Source: JBJKRF01 sp046704785
Lineage (GTDB): Bacteria; Chloroflexota; Anaerolineae; Anaerolineales; Villigracilaceae
Length of the DNA stretch: 5,101 nt
Reading direction: 5' to 3'
Assembly (NCBI GenBank): GCA_046704785.1
Contig: JBJKRF010000084.1
Location: forward strand, 1-5,101
The position numbers and the translations under genes are program-made. Below the pieces are notes generated by a model that was not told the origin of the DNA, made no database searches, and worked only from the letters and a program-made list of their open reading frames with translations. How positions within the stretch are numbered: position 1 is the stretch's first letter; each line of letters opens with the position of its first letter. Positions 4,646 through 5,101 of the stretch are shown piece after piece.

Positions 4646-5101
4646 TCAAGCAGCCAAAGGCAAGGCTGAGGCATGATTTGGATAGTGGATAGCCAACAAC
4701 TCAATACAACGGGAATAGTCCAAAGATTTGCCGTAGAGACGTTGGTGGCGCTGTTTTCTGAGAAAGGAATGGTAATCACTCCAATCATCATTTTCGGCGA
4801 TGGCGCGCATACGGAGTAAGCCTTCTGCGCCGTTTTGAGACCATCGCATACCGGAGAGTTCGCAACGGTCTTTGACAAAATGGCGACAAGCGCCTTCGAT
4901 GACGCCGGAAGCAATGGGCCAACCTTTTGCCAAGTAAGTTGGATAGTCCATGTAAGGGAGATTGCGCTCAAAATCAGCAATTCCAAATTTGGAAAAAGCC
5001 GGGAAAAAGTGGTAAAGTTTTGGCTTATATGCGGCAAAAACTTTCGTTACAAAACATAATGACCTATCTTCGTAGGTGTTGGGGAAAAGCGCCTGACAAA
5101 C
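4646..5101 (-). CDS. ISKra4-like family transposase, C-terminal part (runs off the window)
   Basis: The frame is open from the right edge to the TGA at 4646-4648, giving 151 residues. The C-terminal part is clearly an ISKra4-type DDE transposase: FERNLPYM (about 44-51 of the visible part), LAKGWPIASGVIEGACRH with probable catalytic Glu69, FVKDRCELSGMRW (75-87), a GAEGLLRMRAI helix, then HQRLYG and the terminal ALPLAA. The N-terminal part with the two catalytic Asp residues would lie outside the window. About 40 residues upstream of FERN are rich in Phe, Lys and Tyr and do not resemble the usual helical linker, so a divergent linker, frameshift or truncation near 4972 is possible. An internal methionine at 4951 is not a real start. 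A mobile element here marks the right side of the window as an accessory boundary. Confidence 0.75.
   Translation of the reverse strand, partial: VCQALFPNTYEDRSLCFVTKVFAAYKPKLYHFFPAFSKFGIADFERNLPYMDYPTYLAKGWPIASGVIEGACRHFVKDRCELSGMRWSQNGAEGLLRMRAIAENDDWSDYHSFLRKQRHQRLYGKSLDYSRCIELLAIHYPNHASALPLAA
4981..5044. repeat. Palindrome and inverted repeat inside or next to the transposase frame
   Basis: TTCCAAATTTGGAA (4981-4994) is a perfect 14-bp palindrome. Shortly after, AAAGTTTT (5014-5021) is repeated inverted as AAAACTTT (5037-5044) around a 15-nt loop. Both fall in the stretch where the transposase translation looks least typical, which may mean that non-coding DNA begins here. Confidence 0.4.

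Noticed and set aside
4437..4649. 70-codon minus-strand frame after the transposase stop
   Set aside because: It starts with TTG inside the end of the transposase gene without a ribosome site, crosses the probable IS end, and resembles no known protein.
4588..5037. 149-codon minus-strand frame over the transposase
   Set aside because: It is a shifted reading of the transposase gene. The transposase motifs (GVIEGACRH, GMRW) appear only in the other frame.
1..5101. CRISPR array, tRNA or rRNA genes
   Set aside because: I saw no regularly spaced repeats, no tRNA cloverleaf-like segment and no rRNA-like conserved stretch on either strand.

Overview
The window looks like a chromosomal segment from a moderately GC-rich bacterium. 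A DUF2203 protein, bacterial-style Shine-Dalgarno sites and a GTG start support Bacteria. The gene mix would fit Chloroflexota (Anaerolineae-like), but this is a weak inference from gene content and not from any marker gene.

Layout, left to right. (1) Positions 1-306 are gene-free and hold an edge inverted repeat, a small dyad and a possible promoter for the next gene. (2) A DUF2203 gene (307-690, +) ends at a very strong hairpin terminator (723-761), which sits between it and a convergent gene pair. (3) The minus-strand pair, in transcription order, is a 3-ketodihydrosphingosine-reductase-like SDR (2940 down to 2101) and then a serine-palmitoyltransferase-like PLP enzyme (1969 down to 791, GTG start with a perfect GGAGG). 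(4) A 297-bp divergent intergenic region (2941-3237) contains palindromes over a putative promoter for the pair and a separate candidate promoter for rarD. (5) rarD (3238-4131, +) encodes a ten-helix EamA/DMT permease. (6) About 435 bp (4132-4566) are more AT-rich and without a convincing gene. (7) At the right edge is the C-terminal part of an ISKra4-like transposase (4646 to the window end, minus strand), with a candidate IS end near 4567.

The most interesting content is the reductase-synthase pair. Serine palmitoyltransferase condenses serine with a fatty-acyl thioester to 3-ketosphinganine, and a 3-ketosphinganine reductase makes dihydrosphingosine. Here the two steps are adjacent, co-directional and probably cotranscribed. 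The reductase carries the eukaryote-type PPDTDTP signature and a hydrophobic, lysine-tailed C-terminus. This predicts a sphingoid-base (possibly ceramide-type) lipid pathway whose N-acylation and head-group genes lie outside this window. RarD and DUF2203 have no evident link to that pathway.
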